Source: Xanthobacteraceae bacterium (GTDB taxonomy: Bacteria > Pseudomonadota > Alphaproteobacteria > Rhizobiales > Xanthobacteraceae). Taken from it: a stretch of DNA of 38,020 nucleotides. Location: NCBI GenBank assembly GCA_019241285.1, contig JAFAXD010000654.1, forward strand, positions 1 through 38,020. The letters are read 5' to 3'. The translations under genes and the position numbers were made by a program. Positions 24,188 to 31,624 of this stretch are shown here, one piece after another. A model generated the notes under the pieces. The model had not been told where the DNA came from, did not search any database, and was given only the letters and a program-made list of their open reading frames with translations. The number at the start of each line of letters is the position of its first letter. Within the stretch, counting starts at the first letter, position 1.

Positions 24188-24798
24188 CGCAGGATGCCCG
24201 CGCTTCCACCGAGTGCGCGGTACACGCGGTTCGCCGTCGTGAGGGCAAGCAGGATTACGAGGACGGGTATCAGCCAACGAATCCAGGTTGGCAGCACGCC
24301 GGCGACCGCAATCCATAGCCCAAGCGCTCCAAATAGGACGGCACGATCGCTCTTGCCCATCGGGCCATCGTAGCGCCGCGCAGTTCCAGCGGCTGCCGCA
24401 AGAACACCGGCGAACTCCGTCAGCAAAGACAGAACAATGACAAGCCCGATGCCAAATGCGCCAAATGGCGCAACCAGCGCAAAGGGTGCGTAGAGCACCG
24501 CATCAGATACCACGTCGGCGATTTCGTTGAGATAAAATCCGAGTTGGCTCTCTTGACCAAACTCGCGCGCCAGCATGCCATCCGCCGCATTGAGCGCCAT
24601 GCGTACAAACAGCCACGCTGGTATAAGCAAAAAAATTGCGGGATGTGCCGAGAACCCGGCAACGATTGCTGCACAGACGATTGATCCAACGGCGGCCGCG
24701 ACGGTGATCTGGTTCGCCTTGACACCGGCCGCCGCCAGCCGACCAACAAGCGGTCGCAGCAAGTCCTGGAAGCGAGGTTTTACGGCATAGAGGCTCAT
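24184..24798 (-). CDS. CDP-alcohol phosphatidyltransferase family protein with two Asp-to-Asn changes in the motif
   Basis: From ATG 24798, which overlaps the glycosyltransferase stop (ATGA), the protein is 204 aa with six predicted helices. The family motif is D-x2-D-G-x2-A-R-x8-G-x3-D-x3-D. Here it reads N-x2-D-G-x2-A-R-x8-G-x3-N-x3-D: the first and third aspartates are asparagine (residues 70 and 91), while the second and the last (73 and 95) are kept, and an extra Asp follows at 99. The family joins a CDP-lipid and an alcohol such as glycerophosphate, inositol phosphate or serine. The altered metal site may mark a subfamily with an unusual acceptor. The frame is open to 24876, but the coupled start gives the normal length. 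It sits between the glycosyltransferase and PlsC. Confidence 0.88.
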   Translation of the reverse strand: MSLYAVKPRFQDLLRPLVGRLAAAGVKANQITVAAAVGSIVCAAIVAGFSAHPAIFLLIPAWLFVRMALNAADGMLAREFGQESQLGFYLNEIADVVSDAVLYAPFALVAPFGAFGIGLVIVLSLLTEFAGVLAAAAGTARRYDGPMGKSDRAVLFGALGLWIAVAGVLPTWIRWLIPVLVILLALTTANRVYRALGGSAGILR

Positions 24799-25640
24799 CG
24801 AAACAACTCGCGCAGACGCGACACATATCGCAGCGGCCACCCGCCGCTTCCCGGCAGAAAACGTCCCCAAGTCCATCGCCCGAGCGCCCGCTGCTCAGCC
24901 AACGGTAGCGTATCGAAATGGCGGGTTTGATTGTCGCCGATAAGGAGATTGGCTTGTCCACCCTGGCGGAACGTGTCGCTGCGCGGCCACGAACGGGGCG
25001 GATAACCTTGACCGTTACGCCCGACGACGAGGACCTCCAGCCCGCGCGATCGAATTTGCCGCGTCATGCTGTTTGGCCCGCTCTCGAACAGGAAGGCGTC
25101 GAGCTTGTCCGTGAAGGTAAACTGGCCTGCAATCGTAGCAAACACATCCCGATCGATCATGAACGCGTTGGAGCGGATGTGCATGTTCGGAAATTTCGGA
25201 AACCGCGGATCGCTATCGCGCAGGCTCTCGTAGGATCCGGTCGCGCCAACGAGTCCGACTCCCGGCCGATCTAGATGACTGACAAGCTTGACCAGCCAAT
25301 CCCCGCACAGAATCTCACTATTCGTATTTAGGAAGCAAACCTTCTGCTCGGCGATCTGAGTAGCTGCTTCCGCATAGGCGCCGATATCGAAACTCTTGTC
25401 GTCCGTGAAAATGGCGTTGTGCTGTACCGAAGCGAACAGCGACATCGCCCCTTCCCGTTCCGCCGCACTTGGGAAACCTTTGAAGATCACATGAAGGTTG
25501 AATTCGCAGCCGGCGGCATGGCGCTGCAACGATCCCATGAAGCGGCCGATGGCCTCTTCCCAACCAGGCTCAGCCCCGCGCGCCAGATAACAGACCGCGA
25601 CGCGGGAGTGTTGCGTCTTCCCGAACGCGTTGCTGGCCAT
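24795..25640 (-). CDS. Glycosyltransferase-like protein (GT-A type, no clear DxD)
   Basis: The 281-aa soluble protein has a GT-A-like layout: an N-terminal strand RVAVCYLARG, the FDIGAYAEAATQIAEQKVCFLNTNSE region where GT2 enzymes carry the acidic metal motif (here N-T-N-S-E instead of D-x-D; quoted in full only in part), RPGVGLVGATGSYESLRD, and a late acceptor-side region with NMHIRSNAFMIDRDVF. No membrane helix is seen. I am fairly sure of the fold class and not of the donor or acceptor. Its 3' end overlaps the phosphatidyltransferase start by 4 nt, and rfbF lies 52 bp upstream on the same strand. It may add sugar from the CDP pathway to a lipid made by the next three genes, but that is inferred. 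Confidence 0.65.
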   Translation of the reverse strand: MASNAFGKTQHSRVAVCYLARGAEPGWEEAIGRFMGSLQRHAAGCEFNLHVIFKGFPSAAEREGAMSLFASVQHNAIFTDDKSFDIGAYAEAATQIAEQKVCFLNTNSEILCGDWLVKLVSHLDRPGVGLVGATGSYESLRDSDPRFPKFPNMHIRSNAFMIDRDVFATIAGQFTFTDKLDAFLFESGPNSMTRQIRSRGLEVLVVGRNGQGYPPRSWPRSDTFRQGGQANLLIGDNQTRHFDTLPLAEQRALGRWTWGRFLPGSGGWPLRYVSRLRELFR

Positions 25641-25692
25641 AGTGCTGTTCTAAGTCAAGGCGCGATAAGCGAACATGTTTTGTGAGCGCGGT

Positions 25693-26466
25693 TTACCACA
25701 CGCGCCAAGGTGCGTTCCCGCCAGACCACATGTCTTCGAGCTGCCGCTTATCGCGCAACGTATCCATGGGCTGCCAGAATCCGTCATGTTGATAGGCCAT
25801 GAGTTGTCGGTCGTGCGCGAGCCGCTCCAGCGGCTCGCGTTCCCAAACCGTTTCATCGCCATGGACATAGTCCAAAACGCGCGGAGACAGCACGAAAAAC
25901 CCACCGTTTATCCAGCTGCCATCACCCGGTGGCTTCTCGCGAAACCCAGTCACGTTGCCGTTTTCGATTTCCAATGCACCGAAGCGCGCCGGCGGACGCA
26001 CGGCCGTAATCGTGGCCAGGCGACCGTGGCTTTTATGAAAACTGAGCAGGTCACGCACATTTACATCGGCAACACCGTCGCCGTAAGTCATGCAAAAGAA
26101 ATCGCCGTCCAGAAATTGCTTGACCCGCTTCAAACGCCCGCCTGTCATGGTCGCAAGACCTGTGTCGACCAATGTGATCTTCCAGGGCTCCGCCCGGCGA
26201 TCGTGAAACGCCTCACTATTATTGGACATGTCGAACGTCACGTCCGCCATGTGGCGATAGTAGTTACCGAAATATTCCTTGATCATGTATCCTTTGTAGC
26301 CCAGGCAAATGACGAATTCGTTGAGCTCGAACGCCGAAAAAATTTTCAAGATATGCCATAGGATCGGTTGACCGCCGATTTCCACCATTGGCTTGGGCCG
26401 GACTTCCGTCTCTTCGGCGAGGCGCGTTCCCAGCCCGCCCGCCAAGATGACGACTTTTCCACCCAT
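25693..26466 (-). CDS. rfbF: Glucose-1-phosphate cytidylyltransferase
   Basis: The product is 257 aa, the normal length of RfbF. It has the nucleotidyltransferase signature VVILAGGLGTRLAEET, then RPKPMVEIGGQPILWHI, the mid-protein MTYGDGVADVN metal site, and REKPPGDGSWINGGFFV. It makes CDP-glucose from CTP and glucose 1-phosphate, the first step to CDP-linked 6-deoxy sugars. ATG-ATG at 26469/26466 follows a GGGGT; the frame is open to 26577 without homology. It is divergent from rfbG, which uses its product, and heads the minus-strand operon leading to the glycosyltransferase and phospholipid genes. Being apart from rfbG yet adjacent is a common arrangement in such loci. Confidence 0.95.
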   Translation of the reverse strand: MGGKVVILAGGLGTRLAEETEVRPKPMVEIGGQPILWHILKIFSAFELNEFVICLGYKGYMIKEYFGNYYRHMADVTFDMSNNSEAFHDRRAEPWKITLVDTGLATMTGGRLKRVKQFLDGDFFCMTYGDGVADVNVRDLLSFHKSHGRLATITAVRPPARFGALEIENGNVTGFREKPPGDGSWINGGFFVLSPRVLDYVHGDETVWEREPLERLAHDRQLMAYQHDGFWQPMDTLRDKRQLEDMWSGGNAPWRVW

Positions 26467-26469
26467 CAT

Positions 26470-26827
26470 AGACCCCGTGCAAAACCAACATGCGCGCCTG
26501 ATTTGCCATGCAAACCGGCTGCATCCTGTCCGTATACTTGTTGAAGAAGGCCCGCAAGACCGAGCCCATACGCACATGGCTCAACGCGGGACGATGATGA
26601 GGCGGCCGCTAACGGTAGTCGATCCCTCGGAGCAAAGCCTGATAGCATGCGCCCGGACAATGGGTCAAACGCGATGCATTGGCTATTTTTCCAGCAAAAT
26701 CATTGGCTTGCCCGCGCAAGCGAATTTGCTATGGTCGCGTCGTTCATGCATCAAGCAAGCAATGATTTCTCAGCGCCACACATGAGTTTGCGACCGAGCG
26801 CTCGGGTACGCAACGGGAGACGCAGCG
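26470..26827. promoter_or_regulatory. Divergent rfbF/rfbG control region with a candidate rfbG promoter
   Basis: These 358 bp hold no convincing gene. TTGCCC (26708-26713) and TATGGT (26730-26735), 16 bp apart, form a reasonable sigma70-type promoter for rfbG with a leader of about 85 nt; GCTTG and CAAGC (26706-26720) make a small inverted repeat over the -35. The region is more AT-rich than its neighbours in its right half. For rfbF only a weak TTGCGG/TATACG pair with a short spacer is seen. A GGGAG at 26815-26819 is the likely ribosome site of rfbG. Confidence 0.4.
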
Positions 26828-27910
26828 ATCAACCCCAACGTAGAATTCTGGCGCGGCAAACGGGTGCTGGTCACCGGCCATACCGGTTTCAAGGGTGCTT
26901 GGCTCACCATGTGGCTGCGTCGGCTCGGAGCGCAGCCCGCAGGTTTCGCCCTGGCGCCTGACACAACGCCGAACTTGGCCGAACTAAGCGACCTCGAACG
27001 GCAAATCCCCTGTGTTCGCGGCGACATTCGCGATCAAATCACCGTCCGCGACGCGATGGCGGAGCTCGCGCCGGAGATTGTCTTTCATCTTGCCGCCCAA
27101 TCGCTGGTCCGCACCTCCTATCAACAACCGGTGCAGACGTTTGAAACAAACGTCTTGGGGACCATTCATGTGATGGAAGCGGCGCGCGTCACGCCTTCGG
27201 TTCGAGCCCTGGTCGTCGTGACCAGCGACAAATGCTATGAGAACCGCGAATGGCTGTGGCCTTATCGCGAGGACGAGCCGCTCGGCGGCTATGATCCTTA
27301 CAGCGCCAGCAAAGCCTGCACCGAAATCGCCGTTGCAGCCTGGCGGCGCTCGTTTCTGAGCGAGTCGCGTAGAGAGCGGCCGCTGGCGATGGCGTCGGCG
27401 CGCGCAGGTAATGTGATCGGCGGCGGAGATTGGTCGACGGACCGGCTCATCCCCGATTGCGTGCGAGCGTTCGCGTCAGGGACGCCGGTGCAAATTCGCA
27501 ACACGGTCGCCACAAGGCCTTGGCAGCATGTTCTCGAGCCATTATCGGGCTACCTGTTACTGGCGGAAAGGCTGTGGCACGACGGCGCGAAGGTCGCGGA
27601 GGCTTGGAATTTTGGCCCGACCGTTGATGACGTGCGGCCGGTCGGGTGGGTGGTCGATCAAGTCGTGTCGCGCTGGGGCGACGGGGCAACATGGATCGCT
27701 GCCGAAGGCCAACATCCGCACGAAGCGGGGCTGCTGGCAGTTGACGCCAGCAAGGCGCGCGCGCGGTTGCGGTGGCACCCGCGCCTGCCCCTCGCGGAAG
27801 CGTTGAGTTGGACGGTCGAATGGTACAAGCGTCAGCTCAAAGGCGAGGCGGTCGGCGGACTCGTCGGTGAACAGATCGAGCGATACGAACGGGCACGGTC
27901 GGATGATTGA
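26828..27910 (+). CDS. rfbG: CDP-glucose 4,6-dehydratase, apparent ATC start
   Basis: The 360-aa reading starts INPNVEFWRGKRVLVTGHTGFKG (in two parts: INPNVEFW and GKRVLVTGHTGFKG), which matches the N-terminus of RfbG where M-N-P-x-F-W is usual. The short-chain fold has GHTGFKG for NAD, TSDKCYEN, and the Y-x3-K pair in YDPYSASKACTE. It converts CDP-glucose to CDP-4-keto-6-deoxyglucose. No ATG, GTG or TTG occurs in frame between the upstream TGA (26783) and GTG 26864, which would cut off the first beta strand. The ATC at 26828 has GGGAG eight bases upstream, so it is the likely start; a sequencing error of ATG is the other explanation. It overlaps the next gene by 8 nt. Confidence 0.93.
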   Translation: MNPNVEFWRGKRVLVTGHTGFKGAWLTMWLRRLGAQPAGFALAPDTTPNLAELSDLERQIPCVRGDIRDQITVRDAMAELAPEIVFHLAAQSLVRTSYQQPVQTFETNVLGTIHVMEAARVTPSVRALVVVTSDKCYENREWLWPYREDEPLGGYDPYSASKACTEIAVAAWRRSFLSESRRERPLAMASARAGNVIGGGDWSTDRLIPDCVRAFASGTPVQIRNTVATRPWQHVLEPLSGYLLLAERLWHDGAKVAEAWNFGPTVDDVRPVGWVVDQVVSRWGDGATWIAAEGQHPHEAGLLAVDASKARARLRWHPRLPLAEALSWTVEWYKRQLKGEAVGGLVGEQIERYERARSDD

Positions 27911-29135
27911 GAATAAGTGTCGTCTTTGCGGCCATGCCCTGGTTGAGGATTTCGTCGACCTGGGCATGTCGCCGCTTGCCAATTCGTACATCTCTTCCGA
28001 TCGCGCCGACCACATGGAGCCATTCTATCCGCTGCACGCGTATGTCTGTCATCACTGCTGGCTCGTGCAACTCGCGCATGTCGTTCGTCCGGAGGATATC
28101 TTCCATGACTATTTGTATTTCTCGTCCTTCTCGGATAGCTGGCTGCGCCATTGCGAGACTTACACCAATCTGATGACGCACCGTTTCAAACTGGGTGCGA
28201 ACTCGCACGTGGTCGAAGTCGCCAGCAACGACGGATATTTGCTGCAATTCTTCCAAAAACAAGGGATTCCGGTTCTCGGCATCGAACCAGCAGCGAACGT
28301 CGCTGTTGCTGCCGAACAGAAAGGTATTCCCACGGACGTTGCGTTCTTCGGTGTTGCAACCGCACAACGGCTCAAGGACGCCGGCAAATCCGCGGATCTG
28401 ATTGCTGCCAAAAATGTGCTCGCACACGTGCCCGACCTCAATGATTTTATCGGCGGCTTCAAGATTTTGCTGAAACCGTCGGGCGTCGTCACGGTAGAAT
28501 TTCCGCATCTCCTGCGGCTCATGAATGAGAATCAATTCGACACCATCTACCATGAGCATTTTTCGTATTTATCGTTTTCGGTCGCCGAACGAGCGTTCTC
28601 CCGTCATGGGATGATTTTGTTTGATGTCGATGAAATCCCCACCCATGGCGGATCATTGCGCATTTATGGCCGCCATGCCGAGGATAGAAGCAAGCCGGTC
28701 ACATCGGCTGTCGAGCGTATGCGGGCACGCGAGCAACAAGCTGGCCTGAATGGGCTTGCTGCGTATCGGCAGTTTGCCGATCAGGTCGCAGACACGAAGT
28801 GTACGGTGCTCGAATTCTTCATAACGGCCAAGCGCGCAGGCAAAAGAATCGCCGGTTACGGAGCCCCAGCCAAAGGAAACACGCTCCTGAACTATTGCGG
28901 TATCCGAACTGACATGATCGGCTTTACTGTAGATCGGAGTCCGCATAAGCAAGGCACGTTGCTGCCTGGAACCCACATCCCAATTCGCGCACCCGATGCC
29001 ATATTCGAGGCGAAGCCGGATTACGTTTTCATCTTGCCGTGGAATCTGAAAGACGAAATCGCGGAACAGATGGCGGGTATCCGCGATTGGGGCGGCAAAT
29101 TTGTTACACCGATTCCGACTGTCCGCGTGTTCTGA
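27903..29135 (+). CDS. Sugar C-methyltransferase (zinc-binding N-domain, SAM-dependent)
   Basis: The 410-aa protein starts MIENKCRLCG. An N-terminal zinc domain has C-x2-C (CRLCG) and C-x2-C (CHHCW). The Rossmann-like SAM domain has VVEVASNDGYLLQFF and a PSGVVTVEFPHL strand. The acid/base tyrosine-histidine cluster of the TylC3/TcaB9 family is present as YHEHFSYLS. The C-terminal domain has GAPAKGNTLLNYC and ILPWNLKDEI. Family members C-methylate 4-keto deoxyhexoses, mostly at C3. Here the substrate is probably CDP-4-keto-6-deoxyglucose from RfbG or a derivative. The ATG at 27903 lies inside the rfbG end (8-nt overlap); a GTG at 27867 would only add an unrelated leader. Confidence 0.93.
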   Translation: MIENKCRLCGHALVEDFVDLGMSPLANSYISSDRADHMEPFYPLHAYVCHHCWLVQLAHVVRPEDIFHDYLYFSSFSDSWLRHCETYTNLMTHRFKLGANSHVVEVASNDGYLLQFFQKQGIPVLGIEPAANVAVAAEQKGIPTDVAFFGVATAQRLKDAGKSADLIAAKNVLAHVPDLNDFIGGFKILLKPSGVVTVEFPHLLRLMNENQFDTIYHEHFSYLSFSVAERAFSRHGMILFDVDEIPTHGGSLRIYGRHAEDRSKPVTSAVERMRAREQQAGLNGLAAYRQFADQVADTKCTVLEFFITAKRAGKRIAGYGAPAKGNTLLNYCGIRTDMIGFTVDRSPHKQGTLLPGTHIPIRAPDAIFEAKPDYVFILPWNLKDEIAEQMAGIRDWGGKFVTPIPTVRVF

Positions 29136-29665
29136 TGATCTTCACGCAGACATCGCTCGGAGGCGTGTTATGCGTCGATGTGGAGCGCCGTGAGGATCAA
29201 CGCGGATTTTTTGCACGCACCTTCTGTCAGAACGAATTTGCTGCGCAAGGACTGCCGGTCAACTTCGTTCAATCTAACATATCCTTCAATACGCGACGCG
29301 GCATCGTACGCGGAATGCACTTTCAGGCGGACCCGCATCCCGAAGGCAAGCTCGTGCGCTGCACGCGCGGGGCCATATGGGATGTGGTGATCGACTTGCG
29401 TCCCGGCTCACCCAGTTATCGTCAGTGGATTGGGGTTGAATTGACGGCAAAAAATGCGCGCGCCCTCTATATACCGGAAGGCTGCGCGCACGGATTTCAG
29501 ACACTGACCGATGATTCCGAGGTTCTGTATCTCATGAGTGAGTTCTATTACCCGGAGCTCGCGCGCGGTGTCCGGTGGAACGACCCTGCTTTCGGCATTG
29601 ATTGGCCCATTGCTGATGCAATCCTATCCGAACGGGACGCCAGCTATCCGGACGTAGCTCCATGA
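29135..29665 (+). CDS. RfbC-like 3,5-epimerase acting on a nucleotide-keto-sugar
   Basis: From ATG 29135, which overlaps the preceding stop by one base (TGATG), the product is 176 aa, a normal RfbC/RmlC length. Cupin-fold markers are RGFFARTFCQNEF, the catalytic histidine in RGIVRGMHFQ, KLVRCTRGAIWDVVIDLR, and YIPEGCAHGFQTL with a late YYPELARGVRWND. RmlC enzymes epimerise C3 and C5 of a 4-keto-6-deoxyhexose. With CDP-sugar genes and a C-methyltransferase in front, it likely epimerises CDP-4-keto-6-deoxyglucose or its 3-C-methyl derivative, possibly only at C5 if C3 is fully substituted. Whether it is a dTDP or CDP enzyme is inferred from context. Confidence 0.92.
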   Translation: MIFTQTSLGGVLCVDVERREDQRGFFARTFCQNEFAAQGLPVNFVQSNISFNTRRGIVRGMHFQADPHPEGKLVRCTRGAIWDVVIDLRPGSPSYRQWIGVELTAKNARALYIPEGCAHGFQTLTDDSEVLYLMSEFYYPELARGVRWNDPAFGIDWPIADAILSERDASYPDVAP

Positions 29666-30609
29666 CTGGTTCTCGCCGCGTGCTGATCACGGGAGCATCA
29701 GGGTTCGTCGGGCGTTACGCGGTTCCTGCTCTGCTCGCCCGCGGTTATGAGGTCCATACGGTCGGACGAGGAAACGTCTTCGACGGCATTGAAACGATAC
29801 GGCATCACAAGGCCGACCTTCTCGTCGAGGCGGAAATGCGTCGCGTGATGGACACGATAGGTCCGACGCATCTTCTGCATCTGGCCTGGAACGTGACGCA
29901 CGGCCAATTCTGGACGGCTCTCGACAACCTGGATTGGGTTGCGGCGAGTCTGAAACTCACACGCGCCTTTGCGCAAGCGGGAGGTCGACGCGCGGTTTTC
30001 GCGGGAACCTGTGCCGAGTACGACTGGGGCCACGAGCTGCTCGATGAATCGCAGACGCCGCTCGCTCCCGCAACGCTTTATGGTACCGCAAAGCGGGCGC
30101 TGCACAGTCTCGTGGAAAGCGCCGCCAATCAAACAGGCGTCTCGACCGCCTGGGGCCGAATCTTTTTTCTGTACGGCCCGAATGAGGTTCCGTCACGGCT
30201 CATTGCCCACGTGATCACTGCACTGCTTCAGGGGCAACCCGCGTTGTGTTCGCCCGCTACGCAGGAACGTGATCTCATGCACGTGGAGGATGTTGCGAAC
30301 GCATTCGTGAGCGTGCTTGAAAGCGATTGGGAGGGCCCGGTGAACATCGCCTCCGGCACGTGTCGGCCGCTGCGCGATGCGGTACGGCTCATCGGTGAAC
30401 TGACCGGCCGCCCGGACCTAATCCGCCTCGGCGCTCGGCCCATGCCCGTCAGCGAGCCCCATCGGCTTGCCGCCGCAACCGAGGTGCTGAACAACCGGAT
30501 TGGCTTTCGACCGCGATACGGGTTGCGCGATGGGCTTGAGGCGACCGTGAATTGGTGGCGATCACGGCCTGAGTCGACGGTTAGCGCGTCGGCGAGCGTC
30601 GGCACCTAG
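29662..30609 (+). CDS. NAD-dependent epimerase/dehydratase-family sugar reductase
   Basis: The 315-aa protein begins MTGSRRVLITGASGFVGRY, with the extended-SDR G-x-x-G-x-x-G. The catalytic Y-x3-K is YGTAK, and the Ser/Thr position lies in AGTCAEYDWG. RDLMHVEDVANAFV is the typical middle segment. It closes the sugar pathway and would reduce the 4-keto group to give the final CDP-6-deoxy-hexose, the usual role of the last SDR in such operons; an epimerase role is the alternative. The start overlaps the epimerase stop by 4 nt (ATGA). After it come 164 bp without a gene before wzm; I see a TATGAT at 30700 but no good -35 and no clear terminator. Confidence 0.88.
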   Translation: MTGSRRVLITGASGFVGRYAVPALLARGYEVHTVGRGNVFDGIETIRHHKADLLVEAEMRRVMDTIGPTHLLHLAWNVTHGQFWTALDNLDWVAASLKLTRAFAQAGGRRAVFAGTCAEYDWGHELLDESQTPLAPATLYGTAKRALHSLVESAANQTGVSTAWGRIFFLYGPNEVPSRLIAHVITALLQGQPALCSPATQERDLMHVEDVANAFVSVLESDWEGPVNIASGTCRPLRDAVRLIGELTGRPDLIRLGARPMPVSEPHRLAAATEVLNNRIGFRPRYGLRDGLEATVNWWRSRPESTVSASASVGT

Positions 30610-30773
30610 CCCAACGATGCGACGCTCGCGCCTGAAAGGCCATACAAAAGGCCGCACTTTGGCCCAAGGTCTGCACTGTCTATTTGCCCACAAGATTTGT
30701 ATGATCACGATTGGGGTAAGCATGGTACTCGAGCGCCAAGGATGTTCGGGGAAGACGGGGAACTAACACGATA

Positions 30774-31616
30774 ATGACCTCAACGCTTGCGTACTCCGCA
30801 TCGGGCGAGAACACGTTGCCGCGATCGTCGCGCTTTACGAAGGCCGTCGACGATCTTCGCGATGGCCTGAACGCGTGGGAACTTTGGGGAACACTCGGCT
30901 GGCATGACCTGCGGCAGCGCTATCGCCGTTCAACGTTCGGCCCCCTCTGGCTTACCCTGAGCACGGGCATCATGGCTGGGGCAATCGGCGTCATCTATTC
31001 CGAGATATTCGGTCAGGAGATTCACGATTACCTTCCCTTCCTGGCCGTCGGGTTGATTGTCTGGGGATTCATCTCGGCGTCGATCATTGACCCTTGTTAT
31101 GTTTTCATCCTTTCAGAGGGGGTCATCCGGCAGGTACGAGCTCCCTTGAGTATTCACATCTATCGGGTGGTCTGGCGCAATCTGATCGTACTTGCACACA
31201 ACATGGTAATCTACGTCATTATTCTCGTGGTGTTTGGGATTTGGCCTGGCGCGCCCGTTCTCCTCTTCATCCCCGGCTTGTTGTTGCTGAGCATCAGTGC
31301 ATTCTCCACCGGACTTTTGATTGCTTTGCTCAGTGCTCGGTTCCGTGATCTGCCGCCCATCATCGCCAATATCACGCAGATCCTGTTTCTGCTCACCCCG
31401 GTATTGTGGAGGACCGACCAACTGACTGGCGGCCGTAGGCTGATAGCGCAACTCAATCCGCTTTATCATATTGTCGAAGTGGTGCGCATGCCGCTCCTGG
31501 GAAAAATTCCCCCTGCGTCCAGTTGGATTTCCGTCATCGTCGTTGTCGCGCTCAGCTGTGTGGTGACGTTCTGGTTTTATGCCCGCTTTCGCGCGCGCAT
31601 CGCATACTGGGTCTAA
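30774..31616 (+). CDS. wzm: ABC-2 type polysaccharide exporter permease (Wzm-like)
   Basis: The product is 280 aa with six predicted helices. The N-terminal amphipathic part DDLRDGLNAWELWGTLGWHDLRQRY in two parts and RRSTFGPLWLTLSTGIMAG is the signature of Wzm/KpsM/TagG permeases, and the late LNPLYHIVEVVRMPLLG is also typical. Together with Wzt it exports a finished, undecaprenyl-linked O-polysaccharide or a capsule chain across the inner membrane. The ATG has a GGGGA about ten bases upstream. It is 8 bp upstream of wzt. The pair follows the sugar operon and shows that the branched sugar probably goes into an exported polysaccharide. Confidence 0.93.
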   Translation: MTSTLAYSASGENTLPRSSRFTKAVDDLRDGLNAWELWGTLGWHDLRQRYRRSTFGPLWLTLSTGIMAGAIGVIYSEIFGQEIHDYLPFLAVGLIVWGFISASIIDPCYVFILSEGVIRQVRAPLSIHIYRVVWRNLIVLAHNMVIYVIILVVFGIWPGAPVLLFIPGLLLLSISAFSTGLLIALLSARFRDLPPIIANITQILFLLTPVLWRTDQLTGGRRLIAQLNPLYHIVEVVRMPLLGKIPPASSWISVIVVVALSCVVTFWFYARFRARIAYWV

Positions 31617-31624
31617 ACCGCACC

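Noticed and set aside
30610-30773. Possible promoter with TATGAT at 30700 before wzm
   Set aside because: No acceptable -35 box at 16-18 bp; wzm may be read from the sugar operon. Not listed as a feature.
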